Source of the DNA: Streptomyces regalis
GTDB taxonomy: Bacteria > Actinomycetota > Actinomycetes > Streptomycetales > Streptomycetaceae
Length of the DNA stretch: 53,878 bases
NCBI RefSeq assembly: GCF_001509475.1
Contig: NZ_LLZG01000368.1
Coordinates: forward strand, 1 to 53,878
Reading direction: 5' to 3'
The notes under the pieces are model-generated. The model saw only the letters and a program-made list of their open reading frames with translations, had not been told where the DNA came from and did no database searches. A program made the position numbers and the translations under genes. Within the stretch, counting starts at the first letter, position 1; every line of letters begins with the position of its first letter. This document shows, one piece after another, positions 16,424 through 29,203 of this stretch.

Positions 16424-17785
16424 GTGCGTGAATACCTGCTGACGCTCTGCATCACGGCCGCGGTGACGTATCTGCTGACAGGGCCGGTGCGTAAGTTCGC
16501 GATCGTGGCCGGAGCGATGCCGGAGATCCGGGCACGCGACGTGCACCGGGAACCCACTCCGCGGCTCGGCGGGATCGCGATGTTCTTCGGCCTGTGCGCG
16601 GGCCTGCTGGTCGCCGACCACCTCACCAACCTCAGTGCGGTCTTCGAGAAGTCCAACGAACCTCGGGCGCTGCTCTCCGGAGCGGCGCTCATCTGGCTGA
16701 TCGGCGTCCTGGACGACAAATTCGAGATCGACGCCCTGATCAAGCTGGGCGGCCAGATGATCGCCGCCGGCGTCATGGTCATGCAGGGCCTGACGATCCT
16801 GTGGCTGCCCATCCCCGGCTTCGGCTCGGTCGCGCTGACCCAGTGGCAGGGCACCCTGCTGACGGTCGCCCTGGTCGTCATCACCATCAACGCGGTCAAC
16901 TTCGTCGACGGCCTGGACGGCCTCGCGGCCGGCATGGTGTGCATCGCCTCGGCCGCGTTCTTCCTCTACGCCTACCGGGTCTGGGTGTCGTACGGCATCG
17001 AGGCCGCCGCCCCCGCCACGCTGTTCTCGGCGATCCTGATGGGCATGTGCCTGGGCTTCCTGCCGCACAACATGCACCCGGCGCGGATCTTCATGGGCGA
17101 CTCCGGCTCGATGCTGATCGGCCTGGTGCTGGCCGCGGGCGCGATTTCCATCACGGGACAGGTCGACCCGGACGCACTGAAGCTGTTCGCCGGCTCCGAG
17201 AAGGAGGCCGTGCACCAGACGGTGCCGGTCTACATCCCGCTGCTGCTGCCCCTGACGATCATCGCGATCCCGGCCGCCGACCTGGTACTGGCCATCGTCC
17301 GCCGCACCTGGCGGGGCCAGTCGCCGTTCGCTGCCGACCGCGGCCACCTGCACCACCGCCTGCTGGAGATCGGCCACTCGCACAGCCGCGCGGTGCTGAT
17401 CATGTACTTCTGGTCGGCGCTGATCGCCTTCGGCGCGCTCGCCTACTCCGTGAACTCGGCGTCCATGTGGATCGTGCTGGGCGTGGTGTTCCTCAGCGCC
17501 ATCGGCCTGGTCCTGCTGCTGCTCCCACGCTTCACCCCACGCGCCCCGCGCTGGGCGGAGGCCTTCGTGCCGCCGCGCTACCGCCGGGGCGCGGTCGTTG
17601 CCGAGCCCGCGGCCACCACGCCGCAGACCGCTGTCGAGGCGTCGGCCGACGCCGGGGCCGACGGCCGGCCCGAGGAGGAGCCGCGCACTCCGGTCGTCGC
17701 CGGTGTGGCCGGGGTCAACGGCGCGACCGCCATCGGCGCCCGTTCGCGCTTCCTGGACCGGCGGAAAGCCGGAACGTCGCGCTGA
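16424..17785 (+). CDS. WecA/MraY-family polyprenyl-phosphate sugar-phosphate transferase
   Basis: Integral membrane enzyme that loads a sugar-1-phosphate (commonly GlcNAc-1-P) onto undecaprenyl phosphate, the first step of wall-glycopolymer synthesis. About 453 residues with roughly 10-11 membrane segments. Family motifs are HREPTPRLGGIAMF, the Asp pair in LIGVLDDKFEIDAL, NFVDGLDGLAAG, GFLPHNMHPARIFMGDSGSM and the loop DRGHLHHRLLEIGHSH. The C-terminal 80 residues are a soluble Ala/Pro-rich tail. I chose GTG 16424 (MREYLLTLCI) because GGGGAAG lies upstream and the first membrane helix begins at once. It could supply lipid carriers to LCP ligases such as the one at 9934. Confidence 0.9.
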   Translation: MREYLLTLCITAAVTYLLTGPVRKFAIVAGAMPEIRARDVHREPTPRLGGIAMFFGLCAGLLVADHLTNLSAVFEKSNEPRALLSGAALIWLIGVLDDKFEIDALIKLGGQMIAAGVMVMQGLTILWLPIPGFGSVALTQWQGTLLTVALVVITINAVNFVDGLDGLAAGMVCIASAAFFLYAYRVWVSYGIEAAAPATLFSAILMGMCLGFLPHNMHPARIFMGDSGSMLIGLVLAAGAISITGQVDPDALKLFAGSEKEAVHQTVPVYIPLLLPLTIIAIPAADLVLAIVRRTWRGQSPFAADRGHLHHRLLEIGHSHSRAVLIMYFWSALIAFGALAYSVNSASMWIVLGVVFLSAIGLVLLLLPRFTPRAPRWAEAFVPPRYRRGAVVAEPAATTPQTAVEASADAGADGRPEEEPRTPVVAGVAGVNGATAIGARSRFLDRRKAGTSR

Positions 17786-17914
17786 CGGCCCGGGTAAGAG
17801 CGCGGCCAAGGTAAGAATCTGACTAGAGCATTGCCAAGTCATGGGGGAACGAAGCGCCCCTATACCAGACAAACCGACCGTGATTTTGCACAGACGCGCA
17901 CGTTCACTCTCATG

Positions 17915-17930
17915 TGTGACACCGAGCACA
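17915..17930. promoter_or_regulatory. candidate CRP-like site 1 upstream of the atp operon
   Basis: TGTGACACCGAGCACA, i.e. TGTGA-N6-GCACA, matches 9 of 10 bases of the CRP consensus TGTGA-N6-TCACA. It lies 188 bases before atpI and 46 bases upstream of the second site. Confidence 0.4.
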
Positions 17931-17960
17931 TCCTCCAGGTAAAGACCTCATCAAATAGTT

Positions 17961-17976
17961 TGTGATACGGTTCACG
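17961..17976. promoter_or_regulatory. candidate CRP-like site 2 upstream of the atp operon
   Basis: TGTGATACGGTTCACG, i.e. TGTGA-N6-TCACG, matches 9 of 10 consensus bases, and GTGA-N6-TCAC is perfectly palindromic. It lies in the 317-base gap 17786-18102, which has no convincing gene. A weak promoter, TGAGGT-N18-TACGCT, lies downstream at about 18025-18055. Confidence 0.5.
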
Positions 17977-18102
17977 AGAACCCCCGGATTGAGCCGAAGG
18001 ACCGCAGTGCGACGGTCCATTGGCGTGAGGTTCCCTCTCATCCCGGGACTACGCTCGTCCATGACGACACCCTGCCCCCACCGTGAAAGCGGAGTTGCCG
18101 CC

Positions 18103-18540
18103 ATGCCGTCCAATGACGCCCGGAACCTTCTGCAGATCGCTGCGCCTACGGCCGCGGTCGGCGCGGTCGCCGTCGCCGTCAGCGGTGTGATCGCCGGTGG
18201 CGAGGGGGCGATCGGTGCGGCTGTCGGGACGGTGCTGGCCATCCTCTTCATGGGGATCGGCCTGTATGTCCTGCAATGGACGGCAAAAACGCTCCCGCAG
18301 CTGTTCCAGGCCATGGGGCTGATGCTCTACGTCGCTCAGCTCCTGCTGCTCCTGATCTTCGTCGCCCTCTTCAAAGACACCTCTCTCTTCAACGCGAAGG
18401 CGTTTGCGGTCTCGCTCGTCGTCGCGACCGTCGTGTGGATGGCCGCACAAGCCCGTGCGCATATGAAGGCCAAGATCTTCTACATCGACCCCGACCACGA
18501 GAAGAGCGGGAAGTCCGAGAAGACAGGGCCGTCGTCGTGA
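18103..18540 (+). CDS. atpI: ATP synthase accessory protein I
   Basis: A 145-residue small membrane protein heading the ATP synthase operon, equivalent to AtpI/UncI, a chaperone-like factor for F0 assembly. Four hydrophobic segments are visible (around residues 8-28, 30-52, 62-84 and 90-112), and the polar C-terminus ends HEKSGKSEKTGPSS. ATG 18103 is preceded by CGGAG with 8-base spacing and gives MPSNDARNLLQIAAPT. Longer upstream starts would read through the regulatory region. Sequence conservation in this family is low, so the call rests on position, size and topology. Confidence 0.87.
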   Translation: MPSNDARNLLQIAAPTAAVGAVAVAVSGVIAGGEGAIGAAVGTVLAILFMGIGLYVLQWTAKTLPQLFQAMGLMLYVAQLLLLLIFVALFKDTSLFNAKAFAVSLVVATVVWMAAQARAHMKAKIFYIDPDHEKSGKSEKTGPSS

Positions 18541-18765
18541 GGGGTAGGGCCGGGATAAAGGCTTGGGAGATCTCCTGCTATCGTCCGGTGCCAACTGCGG
18601 CATCGCGGGCGCGGGCATCTGAGCTGACGCCTGCTCAATCGCGAGGCTTGATGCCCCCCAGCCGCCCCCACATTCGTAACACCAGTCCAGTGCCGACCCG
18701 CGGCTGCGCGCCGCGCCGACACAACGAGGTTGCCGAACCCATGCGTCACGCCGAAGGAGCCCGTG

Positions 18766-19584
18766 GTGAGTGCTGACCAGACCCAGCTCGCCTTTGAGTG
18801 GAACTGTCGGATCATGTCCGACAACGGCTGTGGCTTCCCGGCTCCGGGCCTGCACTCGTTCCTGTTCCAGCCGATCGCCACGGTCGGGGGGTTCGAGTTC
18901 AACAAGGTGATGCTGCTTGCCCTCATCACCACGCTGCTGGTCGTCACCTTCTTCACACTCGCCTTCAGCAAGGCGAAGGTGGTACCGGGCAAGCTGCAGA
19001 TGGTCGCCGAGGCCGGTTACGACTTCGTACGCCGCGGCATCGTCTACGAGACCCTCGGCAAGAAGGAGGGCGAGAAGTACGTCCCCCTGATGGTCTCGAT
19101 GTTCTTCTTCATCTGGATCATGAACATCTGGTCCGTGATCCCGCTGGCCCAGTTCCCGGTGTCGTCGATCATCGCGTACCCGATCGTCCTCGCCGCGCTC
19201 GTCTGGGTCCTCTGGGTCTCGCTGACCTTCAAGCGCCACGGTTTCGTCGGCTTCTTCAAGAACGTCACCGGCTACGACAAGTCGCTCGGCGCCGTGCTGC
19301 CGCTCGTGATGTTCATCGAGTTCCTCTCGAACCTCTTCGTCCGGCCGTTCACGCACGCGGTGCGACTCTTCGCGAACATGTTCGCCGGCCACCTGATGCT
19401 GGTCATGTTCACGGTCGCGTCCTGGTACCTGCTGAACAGCTGGATGATCCCGGCGGCCGGTGTCTCCTTCGTCATGACCGTGGTCATGATCCTCTTCGAG
19501 CTTTTCGTGCAGGCCGTCCAGGCGTACGTCTTCGTGCTCCTCGCCTGCTCGTACATTCAGGGCGCTCTCGCCGAGCACCACTGA
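18766..19584 (+). CDS. atpB: F0F1 ATP synthase subunit a
   Basis: Membrane stator subunit that forms the two proton half-channels against the c-ring. 272 residues with 5-6 membrane helices. The essential arginine lies in HAVRLFANMFAGHLMLV, the conserved helix 5 signature, and the final helix region is FVQAVQAYVFVLLACSYIQGAL. I chose GTG 18766 because AAGGAG lies 6 bases upstream and the product starts MSADQTQLAFEWNC. An in-frame ATG at 18730 has no ribosome-binding site. The 225-base gap from atpI has no gene. Confidence 0.96.
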   Translation: MSADQTQLAFEWNCRIMSDNGCGFPAPGLHSFLFQPIATVGGFEFNKVMLLALITTLLVVTFFTLAFSKAKVVPGKLQMVAEAGYDFVRRGIVYETLGKKEGEKYVPLMVSMFFFIWIMNIWSVIPLAQFPVSSIIAYPIVLAALVWVLWVSLTFKRHGFVGFFKNVTGYDKSLGAVLPLVMFIEFLSNLFVRPFTHAVRLFANMFAGHLMLVMFTVASWYLLNSWMIPAAGVSFVMTVVMILFELFVQAVQAYVFVLLACSYIQGALAEHH

Positions 19585-19896
<312 letters not shown>

Positions 19897-19935
19897 GCAC
19901 TAGCCACCTGACACTTTTCGACGAAAGGCACTGAT

Positions 19936-20484
19936 GTGATCGCCAACCTGGTACAGCTGGCGGCCGAAGAGGAGCAGAGCCCGCTCGTTCCTCCGGGCCC
20001 CGAGCTGCTCGTCGGCACCATCGCCTTCGCCATCGTGTTCTTCTTCTTCTGGAAGAAGCTGCTTCCGAACATCAACAAGGTTCTGGAAGAGCGCCGCGAG
20101 GCGATCGAAGGTGGTATTGAGAAGGCCGAGGCGGCGCAGGTCGAGGCGCAGAGCGTCCTCGAGCAGTACAAGGCCCAGCTCGCCGAGGCCCGGCACGAGG
20201 CCGCGCGTCTGCGCCAGGAGGCGCAGGAGCAGGGCGCCACGCTCATCGCGGAGATGCGCGCGGAAGGCCAGCGGCAGCGCGAGGAGATCGTCGCCGCCGG
20301 TCACGCGCAGATCGAGGCCGACCGCAAGGCCGCGTCCTCCGCGCTGCGCCAGGACGTCGGCAAGCTCGCCACCGACCTGGCCGGCAAGCTCGTCGGTGAG
20401 TCCCTCGAGGACCACGCCCGGCAGAGCCGCGTCATCGACCGCTTCCTCGACGAGCTCGAGGAGAAGGCCGAGGCCGGACGATGA
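19936..20484 (+). CDS. atpF: F0F1 ATP synthase subunit b
   Basis: Peripheral stalk subunit, 182 residues. One membrane helix (GTIAFAIVFFFFWKKLLP, about residues 27-44) is followed by a long charged helix (INKVLEERREAIEGGIEKAE onward) that dimerises as a coiled coil and reaches the top of F1. The start is GTG 19936 after GAAAGGCACTGAT. The C-terminal end overlaps atpH by 4 bases (ATGA), implying translational coupling of the stalk subunits. Confidence 0.95.
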   Translation: MIANLVQLAAEEEQSPLVPPGPELLVGTIAFAIVFFFFWKKLLPNINKVLEERREAIEGGIEKAEAAQVEAQSVLEQYKAQLAEARHEAARLRQEAQEQGATLIAEMRAEGQRQREEIVAAGHAQIEADRKAASSALRQDVGKLATDLAGKLVGESLEDHARQSRVIDRFLDELEEKAEAGR

Positions 20485-21296
20485 ACGGAGCGAGCCGCGA
20501 GGCCCTGGCAGCCGCACGTGAGCGTCTCGACGCGCTGACGGACAACACGTCCGTCGACGCGACCAAGCTCGCCGACGAGCTGGCCGCCCTCACCGCGCTG
20601 CTCGACCGCGAGGTGTCGCTGCGTCGGGTCCTCACCGACCCGGCGCAGGCCGGCGAGGCCAAGGCGGAGCTGGCCCAGCGCCTGCTCGGCGGCCAGGTCG
20701 GCGGCGAGGCCGTGGACCTGCTGGCCGGCATGGTGCGCTCCCGCTGGTCGCAGTCGCGTGACCTGGTGGACGCCCTTGAGGTGCTGGCGAACACCGCCGA
20801 CCTCACCGCCGCCCAGAAGGCGGGCACGCTCGACGACGTCGAGGACGAGCTGTTCCGGTTCGGCCGGATCGTCGCCTCGAACACCGGGCTGCGCGCCGCG
20901 CTGACCGACCGGTCCGCCGCCACCTCGGCCAAGAGCGAGCTGCTGCGCAGCCTGCTCGGTGGCCGGGCAAAGGCGACCACCGAGCGTCTGGTGACGCGTC
21001 TTGTGACCGCGCCGCGTGGACGTAGCCTGGAGTCGGGACTGGAGTCCCTGTCCAAGCTCGCCGCCGAGCGCCGGGAGCGCATGGTGGCCGTCGTCACCTC
21101 GGCGGTACCGCTGAGCGACCAGCAGAAGCAGCGCCTGGGCGCCGCCCTCGCGAAGCTCTACGGCCGCCAGATGCACCTCAACCTCGACGTGGACCCCGAG
21201 GTCCTCGGCGGAATCCGGGTGCAGGTCGGCGACGAGGTCATCAACGGCTCCCTCGCGGACCGCATCGAGGACGCCGGCCGCCGCCTGGCGAGCTGA
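20481..21296 (+). CDS. atpH: F0F1 ATP synthase subunit delta
   Basis: Links the peripheral stalk to the top of F1. At 271 residues it is longer than the roughly 177-residue E. coli protein, with the N-terminal extension usual in actinobacteria. The conserved end is MHLNLDVDPEVLGGIRVQVGDEVINGSLADRI. ATG 20481 overlaps the atpF stop. A 126-base gap to atpA follows, containing a GC-rich hairpin element. Confidence 0.95.
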   Translation: MNGASREALAAARERLDALTDNTSVDATKLADELAALTALLDREVSLRRVLTDPAQAGEAKAELAQRLLGGQVGGEAVDLLAGMVRSRWSQSRDLVDALEVLANTADLTAAQKAGTLDDVEDELFRFGRIVASNTGLRAALTDRSAATSAKSELLRSLLGGRAKATTERLVTRLVTAPRGRSLESGLESLSKLAAERRERMVAVVTSAVPLSDQQKQRLGAALAKLYGRQMHLNLDVDPEVLGGIRVQVGDEVINGSLADRIEDAGRRLAS

Positions 21297-21344
21297 GCAG
21301 CAACTCAATAGGCAGTACGTACTTACGACGGCCCTGGTTGGGCC

Positions 21345-21380
21345 GTGCAGAAGAATCCTGGGGGTCGCCCCCAGACCCCC
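21345..21380. repeat. GC-rich hairpin element between atpH and atpA
   Basis: GTGCAGAAGAATC followed by a perfect stem CTGGGGG (21358-21364) / CCCCCAG (21368-21374), loop TCG, then ACCCCC. The layout matches the element at the prmC start. Here it lies in the untranslated gap, about 43 bases before the atpA start, where it could shape mRNA processing or translation. Confidence 0.5.
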
Positions 21381-21422
21381 AAAGTGAAACTTCGGGCCCA
21401 ACAAGGAGAGCAGGGAACCCAG

Positions 21423-23030
21423 ATGGCGGAGCTCACGATCCGGCCGGAGGAGATCCGGGACGCGCTGGAGACGTTCGTCCAGTCGTACAAGCCGGACGCG
21501 GCCTCGCGCGAGGAGGTCGGTACGGTCACCCTTGCCGGCGACGGCATCGCGAAGGTCGAGGGTCTGCCCTCGGCCATGGCCAACGAACTGCTGAAGTTCG
21601 AGGACGGCACCCTCGGCCTCGCCCTCAACCTCGAGGAGCGCGAGATCGGTGCCATCGTCCTCGGTGAGTTCAGCGGCATCGAGGAGGGGCAGCCGGTCTC
21701 CCGTACCGGTGAGGTCCTCTCCGTGGCCGTCGGCGAGGGCTACCTCGGCCGCGTCGTCGACCCGCTCGGCAACCCGATCGACGGCCTCGGCGAGATCGAG
21801 ACCAGCGGTCGTCGTGCCCTTGAGCTGCAGGCCCCCACGGTCATGCAGCGCAAGTCGGTGCACGAGCCGATGGAGACCGGCTACAAGGCCGTCGACGCGA
21901 TGACCCCGATCGGCCGTGGCCAGCGTCAGCTGGTCATCGGTGACCGCCAGACCGGCAAGACCGCCCTGGCTGTCGACACGATCATCAACCAGCGCGACAA
22001 CTGGCGCACCGGCGACCCGAACAAGCAGGTCCGCTGCATCTACGTCGCCATCGGTCAGAAGGGCTCGACGATCGCGTCGGTCCGCCGCGCGCTGGAGGAG
22101 AACGGCGCGCTGGAGTACACGACCATCGTCGCCGCCCCCGCGTCCGACCCGGCCGGCTTCAAGTACCTGGCGCCGTACACCGGTTCGGCCATCGGCCAGC
22201 AGTGGATGTACGAGGGCAAGCACGTCCTCATCATCTTCGACGACCTCTCGAAGCAGGCCGACGCCTACCGCGCCGTGTCCCTGCTGCTGCGCCGCCCGCC
22301 GGGCCGTGAGGCCTACCCGGGTGACGTCTTCTACCTGCACTCCCGTCTGCTGGAGCGCTGCGCGAAGCTCTCCGACGACATGGGCGCCGGCTCGATGACC
22401 GGTCTGCCGATCGTCGAGACCAAGGCCAACGACGTCTCGGCGTTCATCCCGACCAACGTCATCTCCATCACCGACGGCCAGTGCTTCCTGGAGTCGGACC
22501 TGTTCAACGCCGGTCAGCGCCCCGCGCTGAACGTCGGTATCTCCGTCTCCCGAGTCGGTGGTTCCGCGCAGCACAAGGCGATGAAGCAGGTCTCCGGTCG
22601 TCTGCGCGTCGACCTCGCCCAGTTCCGTGAGCTGGAGGCGTTCGCCGCCTTCGGTTCCGACCTGGACGCCGCGTCGAAGGCGCAGCTGGAGCGCGGTCAG
22701 CGCATGGTCGAGCTGCTGAAGCAGGCGCAGTACGAGCCGATGTCCACCGAGGACCAGGTCGTCTCCGTCTGGGCCGGCACCACCGGCAAGATGGACGACG
22801 TGCCGGTCGTCGACATCCGCCGCTTCGAGAAGGAGCTCCTGGAGTACCTGCACCGCAAGGAGCAGGGCCTCATGACCTCCATCAAGGAGGGCGGCAAGAT
22901 GTCGGACGACACGCTCACCGCCGTCGCCGACGCCATCGCGGAGTTCAAGAAGCAGTTCGAGACCGCTGACGGCAAGCTGCTCGGCGAAGAGGCTGCGGCC
23001 GCCCCGAAGGCGACCAGCGCCTCCAAGTGA
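21423..23030 (+). CDS. atpA: F0F1 ATP synthase subunit alpha
   Basis: Non-catalytic nucleotide-binding subunit of the F1 hexamer, 535 residues. It begins [16 protein letters not shown] and carries the Walker A motif [13 protein letters not shown], Walker B-type [11 protein letters not shown], and the alpha signature [17 protein letters not shown] containing the arginine finger. ATG 21423 is preceded by AAGGAGAGCAGGGAACCCAG. The Ala/Lys/Ser C-terminal tail ([12 protein letters not shown]) is slightly long. 21 bases separate it from atpG. Confidence 0.97.
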   Translation: MAELTIRPEEIRDALETFVQSYKPDAASREEVGTVTLAGDGIAKVEGLPSAMANELLKFEDGTLGLALNLEEREIGAIVLGEFSGIEEGQPVSRTGEVLSVAVGEGYLGRVVDPLGNPIDGLGEIETSGRRALELQAPTVMQRKSVHEPMETGYKAVDAMTPIGRGQRQLVIGDRQTGKTALAVDTIINQRDNWRTGDPNKQVRCIYVAIGQKGSTIASVRRALEENGALEYTTIVAAPASDPAGFKYLAPYTGSAIGQQWMYEGKHVLIIFDDLSKQADAYRAVSLLLRRPPGREAYPGDVFYLHSRLLERCAKLSDDMGAGSMTGLPIVETKANDVSAFIPTNVISITDGQCFLESDLFNAGQRPALNVGISVSRVGGSAQHKAMKQVSGRLRVDLAQFRELEAFAAFGSDLDAASKAQLERGQRMVELLKQAQYEPMSTEDQVVSVWAGTTGKMDDVPVVDIRRFEKELLEYLHRKEQGLMTSIKEGGKMSDDTLTAVADAIAEFKKQFETADGKLLGEEAAAAPKATSASK

Positions 23031-23051
23031 CGTAAGGAAGGGACCTGACTC

Positions 23052-25402
<2,351 letters not shown>

Positions 25403-25435
25403 CGTACCGATGCTCTTGAGCCTTGTGCTCTTGGT

Positions 25436-25463
25436 GAGGGGGCGGGGCACGTCCCGCCCCCTC
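25436..25463 (+). terminator. hairpin inside the operon between atpD and atpC
   Basis: Perfect 11-bp stem GAGGGGGCGGG (25436-25446) / CCCGCCCCCTC (25453-25463) with a 6-base loop and no U tract. It lies 33 bases after atpD and 67 before atpC. It may attenuate transcription into atpC or protect the upstream mRNA. Confidence 0.6.
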
Positions 25464-25530
25464 TGCCACGCCTACTAGACTTGTAACCAACACCCGGCAG
25501 AACCGCCGGGTGGTGACCCGAGGAGCCACC

Positions 25531-25905
25531 TTGGCTGCTGAGCTGCACGTCGCGCTGGTCGCCGCCGACCGTGAGGTCTGGTCCGGCCAGGCCACCCTGG
25601 TCGTCGCGCGCACCACGTCCGGCGACATCGGCGTCATGCCCGGTCACCAGCCGCTGCTCGGTGTGCTGGAGTCGGGCCCGGTGACCATCCGTACGAGTGA
25701 AGGTGGAACCGTCATCGCCGCAGTGCACGGCGGTTTCATCTCCTTCGCGGACGACAAGCTGTCGCTGCTGGCCGAGATCGCCGAGCTGTCGGACGAGATC
25801 GATGTCCAGCGCGCGGAGCGGGAACTCGAGCGCGCGAAGGCGGAGGGCGACGACGTCGCCGAGCGCCGCGCGGAGGTCCGCCTGCGGGCGGCGACGGCGC
25901 GCTGA
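25531..25905 (+). CDS. atpC: F0F1 ATP synthase subunit epsilon
   Basis: A 124-residue rotor subunit that can inhibit ATP hydrolysis. The N-terminal beta sandwich (ELHVALVAADREVWSGQATL, GDIGVMPGHQPLLGVLESGP, AVHGGFISFADDKLSLLAE) is clear and the C-terminal helical part (QRAERELERAKAEGDDVAER) is short. The TTG start at 25531 follows GAGGAGCCACC, and GTG 25510 is an unlikely alternative. It is the last gene of the operon, separated from atpD by 128 bases with a strong hairpin. Confidence 0.95.
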   Translation: MAAELHVALVAADREVWSGQATLVVARTTSGDIGVMPGHQPLLGVLESGPVTIRTSEGGTVIAAVHGGFISFADDKLSLLAEIAELSDEIDVQRAERELERAKAEGDDVAERRAEVRLRAATAR

Positions 25906-25963
25906 CCCCTGGGGGTAACGCCCGGGCCCTTTAGGCTCTGGGGGAGCGCACGCGATGACGTCA

Positions 25964-26011
25964 CTCAGCCGCGGCTGGGACCGGAGCAATCCGGTGCCGG
26001 TCGCGGCTGAG
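25964..26011 (+). terminator. terminator of the atp operon
   Basis: CTCAGCCGCG (25964-25973) pairs with CGCGGCTGAG (26002-26011), and inner GACCGG/CCGGTC continues the stem. A run of six Ts follows at about 26025. It lies 58 bases after atpC. Confidence 0.7.
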
Positions 26012-26067
26012 GCAGATATGGAAGTTTTTTCCGTTCCGTTACCTAGGAGACGAGGAGGTCGGTGTCG

Positions 26068-26514
26068 ATGGTCCTCGCTCTGACTGTGTGCGGAATCGTT
26101 GTCGCCCTCGTGGTGCTGGGGCTGTTCGTCTTCGGCCTGCGCCGCAGGCTCATCCAGCGTTCCGGCGGCACTTTCGACTGTTCCCTGCGCTGGGACGTGC
26201 CGGAGAAACCCGACACCAGCGGCAAGGGCTGGAGCTACGGCGTCGCCCGCTACAACGGCGACCGCATCGAGTGGTACCGCGTCTTCTCCTACGCCTACCG
26301 CCCGCGCCGCATCCTGGAGCGCTCCGCGATCGAGGTGGCCGGCCGCCGCGTACCCGACGGCGAAGAGGAGCTGGCGCTGCTCTCCGACGCCGTCATCCTC
26401 ACCTGTCTGCACCGGGGCACGCGCCTCGAACTCGCCATGAGCGAAGACGCGCTGACCGGTTTCCTCGCGTGGCTGGAGGCAGCCCCGCCCGGTCAGCGAG
26501 TCAATGTCGCCTGA
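26068..26514 (+). CDS. DUF2550-type membrane-anchored protein
   Basis: A 148-residue protein with one N-terminal membrane helix (VLALTVCGIVVALVVLGLFVFGL) followed by RRRLIQRSGGTFDCSLRWD and a soluble PH-like small domain with WYRVFSYAYRPRRILERSAI. It matches the DUF2550 family found next to atpC in actinobacteria. Its function is unknown; the conserved linkage suggests a membrane or energy role, but that is only context. ATG 26068 has GAGGAGG about 9 bases upstream; GTG 26062 is possible but too close to it. Confidence 0.85.
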   Translation: MVLALTVCGIVVALVVLGLFVFGLRRRLIQRSGGTFDCSLRWDVPEKPDTSGKGWSYGVARYNGDRIEWYRVFSYAYRPRRILERSAIEVAGRRVPDGEEELALLSDAVILTCLHRGTRLELAMSEDALTGFLAWLEAAPPGQRVNVA

Positions 26515-26537
26515 CCGTCCTACGTGAGCGAGAAAGA

Positions 26538-26570
26538 CGCCACGGACAGGCTCGTGACCTGTCCGTGGCG
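26538..26570. terminator. bidirectional terminator between convergent genes
   Basis: Perfect 13-bp stem CGCCACGGACAGG (26538-26550) / CCTGTCCGTGGCG (26558-26570) with a 7-base loop, placed between the DUF2550 gene (+) and the chitinase gene (-). Confidence 0.8.
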
Positions 26571-26590
26571 GGTGGGGGGAACCGTGCGGA

Positions 26591-28414
<1,824 letters not shown>

Positions 28415-28478
28415 GCTGCGCCTCCTTGTTGGGGAGTTGGGGGGCATGCTGAGCCTCACGCCCACTCATGGTGCCGTG

Positions 28479-28520
28479 AGAATAGAAAGGTCTGGACCAG
28501 CGGTCAATAGGTCTGGACCA
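28479..28520 (-). promoter_or_regulatory. chitinase promoter with two 12-bp direct repeats
   Basis: On the minus strand, TTGACC (28502-28507) and TATTCT (28479-28484) are 17 bases apart, a near-ideal promoter. TGGTCCAGACCT occurs at 28509-28520, just upstream of the -35, and at 28488-28499, between -35 and -10. Such 12-bp repeats are the known operator of Streptomyces chitinase promoters and resemble sites bound by the GntR regulator DasR. Occupancy would block RNA polymerase. Confidence 0.85.
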
Positions 28521-28552
28521 TTTACCTTCTGTCTCGGGCGAGCCCTCTCCGC

Positions 28553-29203
28553 TCAGCCCCTCTGGATCCCCAACTCCTGTGCCAGTACGGCCGCTTGCAC
28601 CCGGCTGCGCAGCTCCAGCTTCCCCAGCAACCGGCTGACGTGCGTCTTCACCGTCGCCTCGGCCATGTCGAGCCGGGTCGCGATGTCGGCGTTGGACAAC
28701 CCCTCCCCGAGGCAGGCGAGCACCTCGCGTTCGCGGCGCGTGAGACTGTCCAGAACCGACGGGTCGGCCGTCGTCTCCCGTACGGGCTTCGCGGCGAACT
28801 CGGCGATCAGGCGCCGGGTGACGGCCGGGGCGATCAGGCCCTCCCCACGAGCCACCGTCCGGACGGCCTCGATCAGGTCCCTCGCCTCGGTGTTCTTCAG
28901 CAGGAACCCCGCGGCCCCGGCCCGCAACGCCCCGAACACGTACTCGTCGAGGTCGAAGGTGGTGAGCACGAGGACGTCGGCCAGCCGCTCGGCGACCACC
29001 TGCCGGGTCGCCGACACTCCATCCAGACGTGGCATCTGAACATCCATCAGGACCAGGTCGGGCCGCAGCTCGCGCGCCATGGCCACCGCCTGCTCGCCGT
29101 CCGCCGCCTCGCCGACCACCTCGACGTCGGGCGCGCTGCGCAGGATGAGGACGAGCCCGGCGCGGACGGCGGACTGGTCCTCGGCGACCAGGACTCGGAT
29201 CAT
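28553..29203 (-). CDS. LuxR/NarL-family response regulator
   Basis: 216 residues. The receiver domain (1-120) has the acidic pair in VLVAEDQ, the phospho-acceptor Asp54 in LVLMDVQMPRLDG and the switch lysine in GFLLKNTEA. The C-terminal LuxR HTH (about 148-210) reads LTRREREVLACLGEGLSNAD and continues IATRLDMAEATVKTHV. Its ATG overlaps the stop of the kinase gene (ATGA), so the pair is translationally coupled. Targets are unknown; the divergent-free neighbourhood does not name one. A role over the adjacent chitinase is possible but not shown. Confidence 0.93.
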   Translation of the reverse strand: MIRVLVAEDQSAVRAGLVLILRSAPDVEVVGEAADGEQAVAMARELRPDLVLMDVQMPRLDGVSATRQVVAERLADVLVLTTFDLDEYVFGALRAGAAGFLLKNTEARDLIEAVRTVARGEGLIAPAVTRRLIAEFAAKPVRETTADPSVLDSLTRREREVLACLGEGLSNADIATRLDMAEATVKTHVSRLLGKLELRSRVQAAVLAQELGIQRG

